This document shows, piece after piece, positions 26,901 through 41,900 of a DNA stretch of 64,000 nucleotides. The notes under the pieces were generated by a model. That model worked only from the letters and a program-made list of their open reading frames with translations, was not told where the DNA came from and ran no database searches. Position numbers and translations under genes: made by a program. This DNA comes from Sinonovacula constricta (lineage: Eukaryota; Mollusca; Bivalvia; Cardiida; Solecurtidae), in NCBI GenBank assembly GCA_007844125.1, contig CM017573.1:5414846-5478845 (forward strand), written 5' to 3'. Numbering within the stretch: the first letter of the stretch is position 1; every line of letters begins with the position of its first letter.

Positions 26901-29900
26901 AAAATACCGCCAAGTTTGTCATCTTTGTGGACCAAGGGACTACCAAGGTTATACACAAAGATCTTGCAGACAGACTGCTCACCTGGGCCAAAGGGAAGAC
27001 CAAACTAAAATTTGCAAAGAAGATAGTAGATGACCCACATCCATTGCATAGTAATGATGATAATTGCTCTTGTTTTTTGTAAATTTTGCTGACATGTTTA
27101 AAATAACAAACCTGTTTTTTGTTAAAATCTGATGATTTAAATCAGTTTTATTAATATCATATCAATTTGCTCACAATAAAAATTGTCATTTCTATCATTG
27201 ATAAAAGATAATAATTAAAAATAATTAATGTTGATAATTTGAAATTAACAAAATACATTTACAAATAAGGCTGCAATGAACATAAGAAGAAATTTCTCTT
27301 TTGTAGTTGTTACAACAGATTAATTAATTTTTCAGAACCTAAAAAAAGAGAGAAAACTCAAAGTACAGACACTGACAACAACCAAGGTAAAAGCTGCTAA
27401 TTTTAAAAGTTTTTAGAATGCACAACAGTAATAATAATAAGAATTGATCCTATGCTAGCATTTTTTTCTTGACCAGGATAAAAATACTGTATACTGAGTG
27501 TTTGTACACCTTAATCACCTGCGATCAAATATCCATCGGATGCCACATATTTTGGTTCATATAACAAGAAAATTAAAATTAAAATTTAGAAAATATAAAT
27601 TATTGTAACTAAAGTTTCTACTAAATCAAACAGTACCACTTAAAGATATGCTTGTAAGTGATATTAGTCAGGCTCAGTGTATGATGTAAGAGCACCTGCG
27701 CAGCAATCAATTGTTAAAAATAAAGGCTGTCTATCAGTAATTATGGTAATTATGTCACTCCATCAGGTTCAATTGATCACACATACAGCATATGTTGATA
27801 CTGTTTACCTTAAAGTTGTATCTGACATTTTGACTATCTAATACATGTATCAATACCTTAACACTGCTATGGGGAATTTTTCCATCATTTCTGCATAAAC
27901 TCATACATAATTCTTAGTAAAGATAACTTTGACACTAAATTATACCTATTATGTTAGAAAGTACATCTCATGAAAAAAGAAAGCAGTTGAAATCTTTTTT
28001 CTTTCCAAATCTGCAAATAAACATGATAGTGCTATCTGCTAAAAAATATATATATATATCGACATCAGAGAGGATAACCTGGATGATGATATAACGTGAT
28101 CTCAAAGGTCATTAGTAACATGGTTTTCTTAGTTTAAAAATAGCTCTGCAATGTGGCTTAGATAGGAAATACTTGTTTGCAACAACAAGTTGGGATTTAT
28201 ACTTTAACTTTTTATGCAGATCTGGTACATTAATAAACAATATTATGCAGAACTTTTCCAGTAACATTGACTTTTTTTTGCAGAAAACTAAATGGTCCAA
28301 ACTGTTAGATACCACCTTTAATACTTTTAGATTGCATTGTTTCCTAAGTGTAAAATGGCTTCAGCTGCAGAAAAAAGAAAACAGATGCTGTCATAATGTA
28401 TAGGTCATTGTGTGATCTTTGTTAAAATTTGTTACAATACGAGTGATGGGCTTGCACTAAAAATCACAATTAATAAAGACAGAAAATATGCACAAAATGA
28501 GACTTGGTATATATAATACAATGTCCTGCTTTCGCAGCATATTATAACATTAATGGCAGTAATGTTTCTTATTTAAGGGATTGCCATCTTTATATGATTG
28601 TAATAATTGTAAGGCTTGTAAATCTAAATGCTGCCATCTTTATGATTGTAATTATTGTAAAGCTTGTAAAGCTAAATGCGGTCATCTTTATATAATTGGA
28701 ATAATTGTAAGGCTTGTAAACCTAAATGCTGCCATCTTTATATGATTGTAATAATTGTAAGGCTTGTAAACCTAAATGCTGCCGTCTTTATATGATTGTA
28801 ATAATTGTAAGGCTTGTAAACCTAAATGCTGCCATCTTTATATGATTGTAATAATTGTAAGGCTTGTAAACCTAAATGCTGCCATCTTTATATGATTGTA
28901 ATAATTGTAAGGCTTGTAAACCTAAATGCTGCCATCTTTATATGTGATAATTGTAAGGCTTGTAAACCTAAATGCTGCCATCTTTATATGTGATAATTGT
29001 AAGGCTTGTAAACCTAAATGCTGCCATCTTTATATGATTGTAATACTTGTAAGGCTTGTAAACCTAAATGCTGCCATCTTTATGATTGTGATAATTGTAA
29101 GGCTTGTAAACCTAAATGCTGCCATCTTTATATGATTGTAATAATTGTAAGGCTTGTAAACCTAAATGCTACCATCTTATGATTGTAATAATTGTAGGGC
29201 TTGTAAACCTAAATGCTGCCGTCTTTATATGATTGTAATAATTGTAAGGCTTGTAAACCTAAATGCTGCCATCTTTATATGATTGTAATAATCGTAATGC
29301 TTGTAAACCTAAATGCTGCCATCTTTATATTGATTGTAATAATTGTAAGGCTTGTAAACCTAAATGCTGCCATCTTTATATGATTGTAATAATCGTAAGG
29401 CTTGTAAACCTAAATGCTGCCATCTTTATATGATTGTAATAATTGTAAGGCTTGTAAACCTAAATGCTGCCATCTTTATATGATTGAAATAATTGTAAGG
29501 CTTGTAAACCTAAATGCTGCTAATGCTATTCATGATACTCTTTATGCTGTCATAAACTAAATTTTTATGCTATTTATTATATTATTCATGTATGTATTTA
29601 TCTGAAGATATGGGCTTAAAATTCATGTTGTACCACTGCCTGATTTTGTATTGGTATGTTCATATGCATGATCAATGCTATACAAAATTGTACTTGTAAT
29701 CACAGGAAAGACACACTATTTACAGTAATCTAGATAATGTTTGGCATGAAACCTTATTACACCCCCAGATACGAAGTATATAGGGGCTTTAATTGAGTCA
29801 CATCCGTCAGTCAGACAGTAGACAAGGTCTTTTCTTAGCTATGGCAGGTCCCATTTTGATTAAACTTTACAGAGTACAAACCTTGATGTGCATATCTTTG

Positions 29901-32900
29901 GCACTTCACAGCAGGTCTGATTTTCACTGAGTTATGGCACTTTTATATGATTTTTCAATATATTACAAAGGCAAACAGTATCTGGTAATATTCGTCGTCT
30001 TTCTGTGGTGATTATGATGATAGAATCATTTGATAGAAGTTAAACATATTTATCTATTATTGACATAATGTGGATTCTGGTATGATTTTAGATGAGACAA
30101 GTGACCACAGTAAGACAGTGAGAGGCAGACAAGAGTCTGATGACGTAGAACTGAGCGAAGGATTGATTGACATCTTCGCGCCAGGTGTTAGTGACGCACT
30201 GCGACTTCTCAGCTGCCGTACAAACCTCAGCCCGTTTGAGATGAAGCTGCTCGAAGATGCCAGACTCTTGGAGAAGGACCCCATTATTGCTCCAGATGGT
30301 AGGAGACAAGTATCAAACAAACTGATTATATGCAACAAGTGTTCTTTCTTTAATAATGGTGAAGCTTGCACCTCAAATAACAAGGTAAAAATGCATTTAA
30401 GTAGAGGTAAAGAATGAAGAATCTATATTATGGGTGACCCATGAATGTAGCATAGATGCCATGATTCTCAAATCAAAAATATAGTCTTTAAGTAAATATG
30501 ATTAGGGTTTGATTTTTTTTCATAGGGACTTGTTATTAGACATAATTTGTAAAATTTAAAAGTTGACTTAAATGTGCTTATATTTTCAGGCAGTGTTAGT
30601 ATAGACTCTGATAATGACATGTATTCCGATTGTTCTTTTACCTGTTTTGAAAACTGATAATTGGGTCGTGTTCCTAATGCTAAAATGTTTGTTTTTTCCC
30701 CCAATTTCAAAGCGACAATTCAGAGAAGGGAAGAAAAATGTAAGTCTCTCACCACTGGTCAAATAAATGACATTATTGACAACTGCAGTCACATGAGAAA
30801 TAGAGATATTACTTTGTAAATGAGTGTAATAGAAAAGGAATTGAATGAATCAAATATTTGATTTTTGTTTTGTTTTATTTGATATATATAATATGATTTG
30901 AGTTTTTCTCAATTTTGACTAAAATGATGTAAACAATTCCCAATTTTGGGGGTTGGTCATGTTCCTGAAATGGTGAGAAAAACCCTGTATTCATTTTGAT
31001 ATTTTACTATTTCCCATGGCAGGCTACATCCCCAACTCAGTGATCAGGAAGAAGCTGAACCCTCCTCCAATCGATCCACCAATCAAACGTCTGGAGAAGT
31101 TTGAGCTTAAGCCAGTGAGTAACCTAAGTCTATCTTATGTGGAATTCTTAACTCTTAGACTGGTATTTATAATACTCAGGCAAATAGTTTATATCCAATT
31201 CAGCCAGATCCCTGCTGGGGTTGTCTGATCAGGATCTACACTATTTGCTGCCAAGTTCTTGTTAATAAGTATATCAACTCTGGCACTTAACTTACATAGA
31301 GTTAAAGCAACAACAAAAAATCCCTGAGAATTTAGCATGAGTTTTAAACAAAATGTATTAATCTTAGGGTAAATGTAATAAAAGTGAATTTAAAAGTTAC
31401 ATGTATACAATGTACCTGTAAGAATGTATAAAATGACAATATTTTTTTTTTTTTAAATTTAATTTTAAAGTCATTCCATTGAAAATTCTTTTTTTTTAGA
31501 TAGTCTATCAAGCAACATTATAGCAGTTACTTCATCTCATTGACAATACAAAAGATAAGAACCAACAACAGTTATGCCAATAATGTTGTTGAATATTTCC
31601 TGGGTATTTAAACAACTGGCGATGTTTTCATTTCCCATTTTATACTCTTTGCATGTGACCTGAGACACAGCCATATAAAATATCCATCTTGACTGGCTGC
31701 TATGGATTACATGTTATGCTGATCATAACATTTAGAGAAGCATTTTTGGAACAGTAGTTGCATTTTCTTAAAGCTGAAATACTCCATTAATGTAAAATGC
31801 ATGAAAATGCCAATTAAAAATTTGCTGATTAGGCCTAATTTATCATGTGTAAGACATATATATTTAATAATCTTTGAAAGTTGTAAATTGTTAGTTTAGC
31901 AAAGTTCTGTTCTCATGGTAGGTGGCTGATAAGAATCTGCATCATTTGCTGCCCATCTTGTAATCTATTCATGTTTTCTGCAGTATATTATGTATGAATA
32001 AAACCTGGCAGCAACTGTCCAACACTAATAGCATCATCATAGATCATTTTTCTCTCACTTGGAGCTGGCTGTCTAGCTTTACTCCTTGTCTCCTTCCAGG
32101 ATGACTTGGAGCTGGCTGTCTAGCTTTACTCCTTGTCACCTGGAAGGATGACTTGGAACTGGCTGTCTAGCTTTACTCCTTATCACCTGGTAGGATGACT
32201 TAGAGCTGGCTGTCTAGCTTTACTCCTTGTCACCTAGAAGGATGACTTGGAGCTGGCTGTCTAGCTTTACTCCTTATCACCTGGTAGGATGACTTAGAGC
32301 TGGCTGTCTAGCTTTACTCCTTGTCACCTGGAAGGATGACTTGGAACTGGCTGTCTAGCTTTACTCCTTATCACCTGGTAGGATGACTTGGAGCTGGCTG
32401 TCTAGCTTTACTCCTTGTCACCTGGAAGGATGACTTGGAGCTGGCTGTCTAGCTTTACTCCTTGTCACCTGGAAGGATGACTTGGAACTGGCTGTCTAGC
32501 TTTACTCCTTGTCACCTGGAAGGATGACTTGGAGCTGGCTGTCTAGCTATAGATAGTTTCCACATCAGTGAAAATCCTTTATCTTGGCAGCCATCTTTGA
32601 TGGTAACTTCAAGTGGTTTTTATTATGAATTGTATAGAAGGGTAAATTTTATTTTCTTGTAATTTCTTTATTTGTGGTCCAAAAGTTAAAACCTAAACAC
32701 CATTGGAAAGCTCTTGAAATTCATATTTTTAGAATACAATATTTTTACAATTGATAAATGCACACAAAATTAATACACAGAAATAAATAAAACTATTGAC
32801 TCATACTTAAAACAAAATGAACAGTGTGTCATTTACGGTAATATTTCTTTAACCTTTTAAACTATCAAAATATAGTTTTGATATTTAAAATACTTTATAA

Positions 32901-35900
32901 AAGCTGCTAAATTTGATATAAAATGCAGTAAAATAGACTGAAAAATAAAAACACAGTGGTGAGTTTAATACAGCACATATTTCCTGATTTCGGCCTGCAT
33001 TAGCTTCTGCCCACAAAGATGGCTGCCTTAAACTGTCTTATCAGTGTCGATGACATCACATGGAAACTATCTATACAGCTTATCACCTGGTAGGATGACT
33101 TGGAGCTGGCTGTCTAGCTATACTGCTTGTCACCTGGTAGCATGACTTGGAGCTGGCTGTCTAGCTATACTGCTTGTCACCTGGTAGCATGACTTGGAGC
33201 TGGCTGTCTAGCTATACTTAAGTCTTTCAACTTAAATGTCTCTTGATTGTCCACTCTCTGGGCAGAAAAAAGTATCTGGTAGTAAGTGCTTTGATTAATA
33301 ATAAAAATTAATATAATATTTTAAAAATTAATATAAAATCCTTAAACTCTTATCAAAGGACTAACATATCATGGTTAATTTGGGGTTTTGATCTGGAACT
33401 CTCTGATTCAGAGTCCTTACATTTGCAGGGGTACTCACCATTAATTAGAAACTAGCATTTTATTATAACTGTTTAATGTCTTGGTAATTTTGTTCTGTAA
33501 AGGTGCCAGAATCAAAACCCGGCCACCTGCCAACTTGGTGGAGAGGGGAGGATGAGAAGGAAGAAGTGGTGTATGTGGTAAGTCTCCCCATGCATGTAAT
33601 CTCTGTTGCCATTTAATTCATCCTATAAGGATTGTTACATGTATTTTCCTTTGATGGACATTGGATTTTGGTTCCTCAATTCAATCTTCACATGAACAGC
33701 AAGCTACAACCATTAATACTTCCTCTTTATTTTTTCCTTGATTTAGCACTTGGGCATTTTTTTATTCAAATAGATCAGTTGTCTTTTCATTGCTTGCATT
33801 TGAGAAGCCACGCAGGAAGTGCAGTGCTAGGGCTCTATTAGTAGTATAAGTTTTAAGTTTTAAGCACCCCAGTCAGTCCATATTGCCAATTGACAGTTCT
33901 GTTTCTCTTGTTGTTTAATGACTCATCACGTATGTGTTCTTACTTTTACATTTGCCTTATATGTGAATATCTTTGTCCTGTGCCTTTTCAAATGTTGGAA
34001 TATGTTGTAATGTGCATAGGATTTTGTCATATTTCCTTACTCACATAGTGTTGTCTTTTATTGCACATCACAAAATATAGTCAATATCAGGGTTGTCACT
34101 AGAAATATTTTGAGCAGGCCCAATTAACTTTTGAGGAGGCTAGGCTATGCGAAGTATTGCTAGGGAGGTCCGAGGGCATGATCTTGACCATTTTTCATTT
34201 TTTTTTTTCAAATTTGAGGCGGCCCGATTTTCATTTGAGGTGGTCAAATCGGCCGCCAGCCACCTCCTAATGACAACCCTGAATATATAGTAAAGAATTT
34301 GTGTTGATCTTTCACAGAGGTTGCTCTGGAGTTGAAAAGTGTTAGTATCTGGCTTAATGAGACAAATATTTATGACCTTCATCATTTTAAACAAAATTGA
34401 TGATGTTGATGTGCCATCAATATTTGTCTGTTGATCGTTTATTGACATCTTTCTAAAATGTCTACTTTTGGCATTACGGAAAGATGAAATATTAAAAGAA
34501 GAAATATGAAGGGGAAAAAAAGTGCTGCAAAATGTATTGATTTTATTTTAAAAGAGCTACAATTTTATTTCATTTCAGTTGTAAATAAACAAAAAAATGA
34601 TGATATTTAAGATCGGGTTGTAGCACAGAATGCATGTGAATCAATTTCTACTTACATAAGCTTATACCTGTCCAGAGATCTTAAATGTTCAATCACATTT
34701 TGTCATTTGTAAAAGGTTAACGACACATACAATTTAAAAGAGGGAAAAGGAAGTTGTTTTTTTTAACTGTAATAAAGTAGTAAAAAAATTAATGTACATA
34801 TTTGACTGCTGTTTGAAGAACGTGGAAACCTGGGAGGACAGTCCATCCCCGATTTCCATGGTAACTGAGTCTTCAGTGTCATTGGAGAGTTTGGTTGAAT
34901 CGCCTGTGAAACGTTACATCGAGGAAGGAAGGTCCAAAACCTTCAGCCCAAATGATACAAAAGATTGGAGATATTCTAAAGGGGCTTCTTCAACTGAGAA
35001 GGCAGCTGCTAAATTTGGTGGTGTGACACCAGTTGAGAATATAAAAAATGTGATAAAATTGAATGGGCAAAAAAAAGGGCAGACACCTTCAAAGCAGAGG
35101 AAGGTAACAGGACTGCAGTGGTATAGTGTGTGTGTGTTTGAATTGTTTATGCTAATAAGGACAATATTTATGCAAACTTCAGCTAACAACTGAAAACAGT
35201 TTTGAAAGCGGCTTGATTTGATTTATTTGTTAAGCTAAGTGTAACAAAAAAGTTTGTGGAATTGTGTTTGCTAACTTAATAATGATATTTTTTGTTGTCT
35301 TGGGTTAACTCTCCTAAAATAGTCAATGTAAAAACTGGTTTTGTTTTACTTTGGTAACATTTAACAATATTTTAACAAACATTGCAACAACTTTTGCATG
35401 TAGGATTATATTAGTTTTGTTTTTTTTTGAAAAAAACTTTCAGTCCAACTTAACTTGTTATAAAATATTTAATAATTCATTCTTACGTAATGGTATGCTT
35501 ACCAATCATGTTGATAGATTGTAGATATCTCTTAAATAAGTAGTAAATTCTATGTGTTTATGTTCAAGCTTCTGTAATTGTTATTTTTTATTTTCAGAAT
35601 TTGACTTTATTATTGCTATTTAAATTGTTATATGGATTTAATACAAAAACTGTTTCTTATTATTATTGTTTTAAAATATCACTATTTAATAAATAACCAA
35701 GTTATCATTTATTTATACAACAAGAAAATCTTACACTATTAATGTACATACCTCTTATAAATCTTATACAAACACTGTATTGATAGCATTCATAGCAAGT
35801 GTTAAGTCCTACCAGACCTGGTGGTGCCTTCTGTTAGCTGCAAAATCCTAGGGATCGAATCCACAGCCTTTCATTAAAAATGGCAGTGGAATAGCTTCTT

Positions 35901-38900
35901 TGCAAAAATAAGGATAATTCAATAATTGTGTCAAAATATTAAGGCTTGGTGTAGGTGGACACCATCACTAAATAATTAAAATAATATTGGAGAATAAACT
36001 CATCAAGCAAATAAACAAAAATGTGGCGTCCAGACAATTCAAATGACCCACGGGTTAGTGTTATATGTGGCGTCCAGACAATTCAAATGACCCACGGGTT
36101 AGTGTTGTATGTGGCGTCCAGACAATTCAAATGACCCACGGGTTAGTGTTATATGTGGCGTCCAGACAATTCAAATGACCCACGGGTTAGTGTTATATGT
36201 GGCATCCAGACAATTCAAATGACCCACGGGTTAGTGTTTAAAGAAACCATATTTGTATGGCAAAGTTTGCATTTGTTATTTCATACTAGTCTGGATGCCA
36301 AAACAACACTGTATCAAGAACAAGATTGGGACAGGAAACCAAATTTTCTCTGGCAATATTTACATTTTTGCTTTATTATTTTATTTTTCACATTAAATGT
36401 CTCATCAAGATAATTCAGTTATTATAACATAATTTATATTTAACATCTCAACTAGACAGTTCAAATATTATTTTATGACTCATATTCAACATCTCATAAG
36501 GACAATTCAAATAAGACTATGGTATAAAGGGTTTCAAGGAGCAAAACTAAATGAGTAGTGTTATTACAAATATATTTACCCTCTTCTAGTCTGGATGGGA
36601 GGATAGCACTATTGCCTCTGAGAGACCTGACACCCAGCCAGCCTCCGCCCTCAGTGAAGGTATCCCACGATCCTCTACCACCATCTCTGATGGGTCTGAT
36701 GGCAAGGGCAGACAACCCACAACACCATACAAATGTATGTAGTTATCTCCCTTCCAGTTACATATTGTGGTTGTGATAAATAGCTCTTGTACTGACTACA
36801 GCATAGTTTCACATTTCTGCAGTATGGCTTTGCCATGAAATTATAATATTAAAATCAATAAATAGATGATTATGAAGTAGAAAAAAGTTGCTGCTTAATT
36901 ACTAAGAGTTCTTTTGATTTTTGATTTTTTTTTTTTTTTAATAACTCGTTTTCATTATGAAAAAAATGAATTGATAATATTGTATGAACAATTTCAAAGC
37001 TACTGCTTCTATTGCATAAAGTTATTTAATGGAATGTTAAGTAAATGGCAGATTGTTTTGTTTTTCTCAGAATCAAATTCTTGTCACATTATTCCTTGAC
37101 CAGAGATTGCCAGTGAAGAGTCCTTTGTTGGGTTCTGAACCACAGACTTCCCAATTTTAGCAAAATCTAAATGAGTGAATAACACTGGATATGAAAGAGT
37201 GAAGATGGTTGTTGATTGAGTGGTGTTGATTAAGCAGATTTATTTCAGCTGGTAGTGCTTTGTCAGTAAAGTCAAGCCGAGCCTCCTCTGCAGAGTCAGG
37301 TATTCTAGCTGTAACCATAGTAACCAGACATAATGTAACACTGTAGAATCTAGTGGGCACAGTTAAACATGTCACATTGACATGGTAGTCATTGTAACAG
37401 AATGGACTGTAATACTAAAAAAGCACCATATTAAATATAAATATGATTTGATACATGTACTACAGAAAAAATTAATACATAAGTTTGTTAATTTATATGA
37501 GTATTTTACATATAAAGCATGTGGTGGACATAATAAATAAAGACCTTTTATTTTTCCTACTGATTTCTTGTCTTTTTGATAAAAATAACCTAATTTTAAT
37601 GCAAATTAACACATATTGTTATTACATTGACATTTGAGATACATGTATATACAATTTGAAATGCTATTCCTCAATTTTGCCTGAAACTGCATTGTTGATA
37701 ACTATTATTGGGTATATATTAGAAAATCAGAGAACAGTGTGTGCAGGACGTCTTAGATTTACTACACTTCAATGTCAAGTTTTTTTTCTCTATGCTATAC
37801 CTTCTTCAATAAATAATATGTATGGCAATTTGTTTAAATAATAAGTTTTTATAGGCTGGTAGTATAGTAAGTGATAACCAGGAAAACTTCATTTGCAACA
37901 TTATTTCTTGATCTAAAAGTATTGGACATGAATCAAGCACCCTGAACACATTAAAGAAGTTATAGTTTTCATGTATCTGTAAATGCTGGTCTACAATTTA
38001 CTATTTTAAACCCTTTCAAGAAGGTCCTTCATTTAAAATAAATATAAAAAGCCCAAAAATAACTTCTTTTTAAAAAAATGTGTTTGTTCAGTAAATATTT
38101 TATAAAATTATATAAAAGGAAGATATTAGTTTCGGAAAAAAGTCTACCAATTGATACAATCAAATAGCATACAATTATAAAGAAGTATAAGAGATGAAAC
38201 AATCATTTGACTACTGTAAGATAACTGTGAAGTATAAGTGACAATACAATCATTTGACTACTATAAGATAACTGTGAAGTATAAGTGGTGAGACAATCAT
38301 TTGACTACTATAAGATAACTGTGAAGTATATAAGTGGTGAGACAATCATTTGACTACTATAAGATAACTGTGAAGTATAAGTGGTGAGACAATCATTTGA
38401 CTACTATAACATAACTGTGAAGTATAAGTGGTGAGACAATCATTTGACTACTATAAGATAACTGTGAAGTATAAATGACGAGATGATCATTGGACTACTA
38501 TAAGAAAACTGAAGTATAAGTGGTGAGACGATTATTTGACTACTATAAAATAACTGTGAAGTATAAGTGGGGAGACAATCATTTGACTACTATAAGATAA
38601 CTGTGAAGTATAAATGACGAGACGATCATTTGACGACTATAAGATAACTGAAGTATAAGTGGTGAGACAATCATTTGACTACTGTAAGATAATTGTGAAG
38701 TATAAGTGGTGAGTCAATCATTTGACTACTATAAGATAACTGAAGTATAAGTGGGGAGACAATCATTTGACTACTATAAGATAACCGTGAAGTATAAGTG
38801 GTGAGACAATTATTTGACTACTATAAGATGACTGAAGTATTAGTGGTGAGACAATCATTTGACTACTATAAGATAACTGGGAAGTATATAAGTGGTGAGA

Positions 38901-41900
38901 CAATTATTTGACTACTATAAGATAACTGTGAAGTATAAGTGGTGAGACAATCATTTGACTACTATAAGATAACTGAAGTATAAGTGGTGAGACAATCATT
39001 TGACTACTATAAGATAACTGTGAAGTATAAGTGGTGAGACAATCATTTGACTACTATAAGATAGCTATGAAGTACAAGTGGTGAGACAATCATTTGACTA
39101 CTATAAGATAACTGTGAAGTATAAGTGGTGAGACAATCATTTGACTACTATAAGATAACTGAAGTATAAGTGGTGAGACAATCATTTGACTACTATAAGA
39201 TGACTGTGAAGTATAAGTGGTGAGACAATCATTTGACTACTATAAGATAACTGGGAAGTATATAAGTGGTGAGACAATTATTTGACTACTATAAAATAAC
39301 TGTGAAGTATAAGTGGTGAGACAATCATTTGACTACTATAAGATAACTGAAGTATAAGTGGTGAGACAATCATTTGACTACTATAAGATGACTGAAGTAT
39401 AAGTGGTGAGACAATCATTTGACTACTATAAGATAACTATGAAGTACAAGTGGTGAGACAATCATTTGACTACTATAACATAACTGTGAAGTATAAGTGG
39501 TGAGACAATCATTTGACTACTATAAGATAACTGTGAAGTATAAGTGGTGAGACAATTATTTGACTACTATAAGATAACTGTGAAGTATAAGTGGTGAGAC
39601 AATCATTTGACTACTATAAGATAACTGAAGTATAAATGGTGAGACAATCATTTGACTACTATAAGATAACTGAAGTATAAGAGGTGAGACAATCATTTTA
39701 CTACTATAAGATAACTGTGAAGTATAAGTGGTGAGACAATCATTTGACTACTATAAGATGACTGAAGTATAAGTGGTGAGACAATCATTTGACTACTATA
39801 AGATAACTGTGAAGTACAAGTGGTGAGACAATCATTTGACTACTATAAGATAACTGTGAAGTATAAGTGGTGAGACAATCATTTGACTATTATAAGATGA
39901 CTGAAGTATAAGTGGTGAGACAATCATTTGACTACTATAAGATAACTATGAAGTACAAGTGGTGAGACAATCATTTGACTACTATAAGATAACTGTGAAG
40001 TATAAATGACGAGATGATCATTGGACTACTATAAGAAAACTGAAGTATAAGTGGTGAGACGATTATTTGACTACTATAAAATAACTGTGAAGTATAAGTG
40101 GTGAGACAATTATTTGACTACTATAAGATAACAGTGAAGTATAAGTGGTGAGACAATCATTTGACTATTATAAGATGACTGAAGTATAAGTGGTGAGACA
40201 ATCATTTGACTACTATAAGATAACTGGGAAGTATATAAGTGGTGAGACAATTATTTGACTACTATAAGATAACTGTGAAGTATAAGTGGTGAGACAATCA
40301 TTTGACTACTATAAGATAACTGTGAGGTATAAGTGGTGAGACAATCATTTGACTACTATAAGATAACTGAAGTATAAGAGGTGAGACAATCATTTTACTA
40401 CTATAAGATAACTGTAAAGTATAAGTGGTGATACAATCATTTGACTACTATAAGATAACTGAAGTATAAGTGGTGAGACAATCATTTGACTACTATAAGA
40501 TAACTGAAGTATAAGTGGTGAGATGATCATTTGACTACTATAAGATAACTGAAGTATAAGTGGTGAGACAATCATTTGACTACTATAAGATAACTGAAGT
40601 ATAAGTGGTGAGACAATCATTTGACTACTATAAGATAACTGAAGTATAAGTGGTGAGATGATCATTTGACTACTATAAGATAACTGAAGTATAAGTGGTG
40701 AGACAATCATTTGACTACTATAAGATAAGTATGAACAGTTTTAGCAAAATGTTTATATAACTAATGTTAACTCGAGGAAAATATCAATACATATTTTGAC
40801 AAGTTGTTTAATAAGTGCAAATGCTCGTATAATTGGTTTCTGCAGATAAAATAGTCTCAGTAAAAGTTGACAATGTCAGCCTGGTTGCATGTAAATACAG
40901 CGGGGCACCCTCCCTTCCCACACCTTACCCCACCTTATCCCTGCCTCCCAGCTCTACATGCACTGTAGTTGGTAGAGAATAACAATTAGATAAGCATGCA
41001 CAGTAGTCAGACATAATAACCATTTAATTAATTACTTTTATCAGCATGTACCTTAAGTTAGATATAATTACCTTATGATTAATTAGCACTTTTATCAGCG
41101 ATGCACAGTAGAAAAACCTACTTATTATATCAATTTTCATTTTAATCTCATCAAAGACCCTACCTTCCTATGTTGTACTTTCAGAGATTTGTTTTTAGGT
41201 ACATATTGTATTTATCATTTTGCCTTATCATTGACGCTAGTTTTAAAATCAGATGTGCTTTGTTTTGAAAAATATCCAAGTTTTGCCATCATGCTCAGCT
41301 TAAAACTCAGATTTTATTATTTGGCTGCCCAGAGCCCAGGATTTCATCTTTACTTCCATGCACACACAAACTGTAATATTATTCTGTGTGCGTGTAGAGT
41401 TTGCTAGTTATATTTTTATTGGCTACACTTACAATAATACAATAGCAAAGAAATACTTCATCTTAACACCTAAATGTGTAATTGCACCCTAACAAGATAA
41501 ACAGGTTTGCCATTATATTTTCCTTTGTAGGAAAGCAGAGTTTTGTAACAATTTTTGTGGAACTGTACATATAAGACAAGGACATGTTTAATTTTGTTTG
41601 TTATATTACATATTTGCATATGTTACTTGCTCTGAAATATGTTGTTTTTTAAAATAAAAAGAGAGTTTGTAAAAATTGTAAAAATACTTTAAATCAGGAA
41701 CAGGGTCTGCTATGGGGATATTTTTAATCAAATGCTATAGTCACTTTACATGTTTTATATGATGCATTTTTTAATGTAAAGTCACATTTGATTTTTATAG
41801 TTGTCCAAAAAGGACAACAGTAAAATCAACTTTAATTTCACATTTATTCTTTTTATTATTTAATTTTCTTCAATACACTGAAGAGCAAGTTTAAGATCTA

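Noticed and set aside
28272..28315. An exon after ttttttttgcag at 28283
   Set aside because: The acceptor looks good, but the frame set by exon 4 meets TAA at once.
40390..40710. 106-codon minus-strand ORF with a 15-residue repeat
   Set aside because: It follows directly from the 45-bp unit length of the minisatellite. Neighbouring 47-bp units break it.
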